Positions 4,554 to 5,457 of a DNA stretch of 5,457 nucleotides are shown here, piece after piece. The translations under genes and the position numbers were made by a program. The notes under the pieces are model-generated. The model saw only the letters and a program-made list of their open reading frames with translations, had not been told where the DNA came from and did no database searches. This DNA comes from an uncultured Oscillibacter sp. Its GTDB lineage: Bacteria; Bacillota; Clostridia; Oscillospirales; Oscillospiraceae. The DNA lies in contig CAJUQM010000090.1 in assembly GCA_910588005.1 (NCBI GenBank), positions 1 through 5,457 on the forward strand, read 5' to 3'. Within the stretch, counting starts at the first letter, position 1. Each line of letters begins with the position of its first letter.

Positions 4554-5457
4554 CACTCCACCTCCCACAGCTCTTCCGGGTACAGCCCGGAGGCGGTCTT
4601 CTCCGCGATGGCGGCCACCACAGTGGGCTTGTCCTCCCGGTAGGTGACGCCGTACCACTTGTCCTCGCTGCGCAGAACCTTTACCCGCGCCTTCCCCTCG
4701 TCGATCAGCTGGCTGACCACGCTGGGCAGAAAATACTCCGCCTTGGCGGGATTCCCGGCCAGGGCCTTGTCCAAAAAGGCGGGGAAACGCCGCCAGGCCT
4801 CATCCAGAAAGCTGCGGTTGAAGCCCCACATGTTCATAGACACGATGGTATCTCCGGGCAGGTCCGTCCAGGTCTTTCCGTCATCCTCGGTAAAGCGGGG
4901 CGGCTCGCCCCTTTCAATCTTGGTGCGCTCGGTAACCTGCGTGAGGAAGTGATCCGCCGTCTCCTCGCACACGCCCCGGGCCACAGTGCCGTTCTCTGTC
5001 ACCGTGTTTTTCAGTAAGTAGCCCACCATAACATACTCATACAGCGCCCCGTCCGGGTGGGTGCAGAGATAGGCGTAGATCTCCCGGAAGGCCTCCGGGC
5101 CGTAATAGTCGTCGGCGTTGATGACGGCAAAGGGTCCGTCCACAATCTCCCGCACCGACAGCGCCGCGTGGGCGGTGCCCCAGGGCTTGGCGCGTTCCTC
5201 CGGAACGGCGTAGCCCTCCGGCAGATCCTCTTTGAGCTGGTAGGCGTACCTCACGTCCATCACCCGGGCCACCCGGTCGCCGATGGCGGCCTTGAAATCC
5301 GCCTCAATCTCCGGTTTGATGACAAAGATCACCGTCTCAAACCCCGCCCGGCGGGCATCGTAGATGGAGTAGTCGATAATCAGCTGGCCGTGGCCGCCCA
5401 CGGGGTCCAGCTGCTTCAGGCCGCCGTACCGGCTGCCCATGCCGGCGGCCATGATGA
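4553..5457 (-). CDS. Sugar-1-phosphate nucleotidyltransferase (partial, N-terminus beyond window)
   Basis: Expected to condense a sugar-1-phosphate with a nucleoside triphosphate, giving a nucleotide sugar and pyrophosphate. The open frame continues upstream of the first visible Met, with Ile just before it, so a few residues are missing. Such proteins normally begin with a short beta strand ending in xxIMAAGMGSR. Numbering from the visible Met (299 residues), the pyrophosphorylase loop is AAGMGSRYGGLKQ (2-14) with the catalytic-type K13. KPWGTAHA (89-96) contacts the nucleotide base, and INADDYYG (111-118) carries the metal-binding Asp residues. SMNMWGF (205-211) and DKWYGVTYREDKP (264-276) lie in the sugar-binding half. 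No C-terminal left-handed helix acyltransferase domain is present. It overlaps the kinase start by one base. The pair implies that the kinase product is this enzyme's substrate. Which nucleotide (UTP, dTTP, GTP) is used cannot be told. Confidence 0.86.
   Translation of the reverse strand, partial: IMAAGMGSRYGGLKQLDPVGGHGQLIIDYSIYDARRAGFETVIFVIKPEIEADFKAAIGDRVARVMDVRYAYQLKEDLPEGYAVPEERAKPWGTAHAALSVREIVDGPFAVINADDYYGPEAFREIYAYLCTHPDGALYEYVMVGYLLKNTVTENGTVARGVCEETADHFLTQVTERTKIERGEPPRFTEDDGKTWTDLPGDTIVSMNMWGFNRSFLDEAWRRFPAFLDKALAGNPAKAEYFLPSVVSQLIDEGKARVKVLRSEDKWYGVTYREDKPTVVAAIAEKTASGLYPEELWEVE

Noticed and set aside
3759..4643. A 294-codon plus-strand open frame opposite the kinase
   Set aside because: It lies within the complementary strand of the kinase, which carries clear catalytic motifs; the antisense product has no recognisable features.
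4554..4658. Longer kinase start at 4658
   Set aside because: The extra 35 residues are Arg/Gly-rich out-of-frame translation of the nucleotidyltransferase C-terminus and do not look like the kinase family. The TGATG junction at 4553 explains the start better.
1..5457. CRISPR array, tRNA/rRNA gene, insertion sequence or phage genes
   Set aside because: No regularly spaced repeats, cloverleaf-forming segment, transposase or terminal repeats were seen; the window is filled by five ordinary metabolic, transport and regulatory genes.

Overview
The window is a stretch of GC-rich bacterial chromosome with five protein-coding genes, all on the minus strand. They are therefore transcribed from right to left. 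The G/C-ending codons, the short Ala/Leu-rich lipoprotein signal ending in ACGG, the strong AGGAG-type ribosome binding sites and the PocR-AraC regulator suggest a gut Clostridia member of the Oscillospiraceae type (Flavonifractor/Oscillibacter-like). That assignment is inferred from style, not from a database match.

Layout in transcription order. (1) 5457-4553 is a sugar-1-phosphate nucleotidyltransferase, cut at its N-terminus by the window edge. (2) 4553-3438 is an N-acetylhexosamine 1-kinase (NahK)-like anomeric sugar kinase. Its ATG shares one base with the stop codon of gene 1. (3) 3437-3330 is a 108-base gap holding two perfect back-to-back palindromes and a run of nine G next to the next ribosome binding site. 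(4) 3329-2463 is an AraC-family regulator with an N-terminal PocR-type sensory domain. (5) 2462-2277 is a control region: a 13-bp hairpin terminator for the regulator, then a perfect TATAAT box lacking a good -35, with short repeats around it. (6) 2276-990 is a lipoprotein solute-binding protein of the carbohydrate ABC family. (7) 989-821 is a spacer with a large GC-rich hairpin. (8) 820 to beyond base 1 is an inner-membrane ABC sugar permease (MalF/UgpA type), cut by the window edge after its EAA loop. No gene-free stretch exceeds about 190 bases.

Working model (inference). The solute-binding protein and permease import a sugar or oligosaccharide. The PocR-AraC protein senses a ligand and activates the importer promoter. 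The kinase phosphorylates a free sugar, probably an N-acetylhexosamine or a related hexose, at its anomeric carbon. The nucleotidyltransferase turns that sugar-1-phosphate into a nucleotide sugar. This resembles the host-glycan (lacto-N-biose/galacto-N-biose) loci of bifidobacteria, where an ABC importer lies beside nahK. However, the phosphorylase, epimerase, second permease and ATPase are not in this window. Nothing seen here amounts to a clearly new system. The most useful leads are the kinase/nucleotidyltransferase pair and the unusual non-coding structures between the genes.
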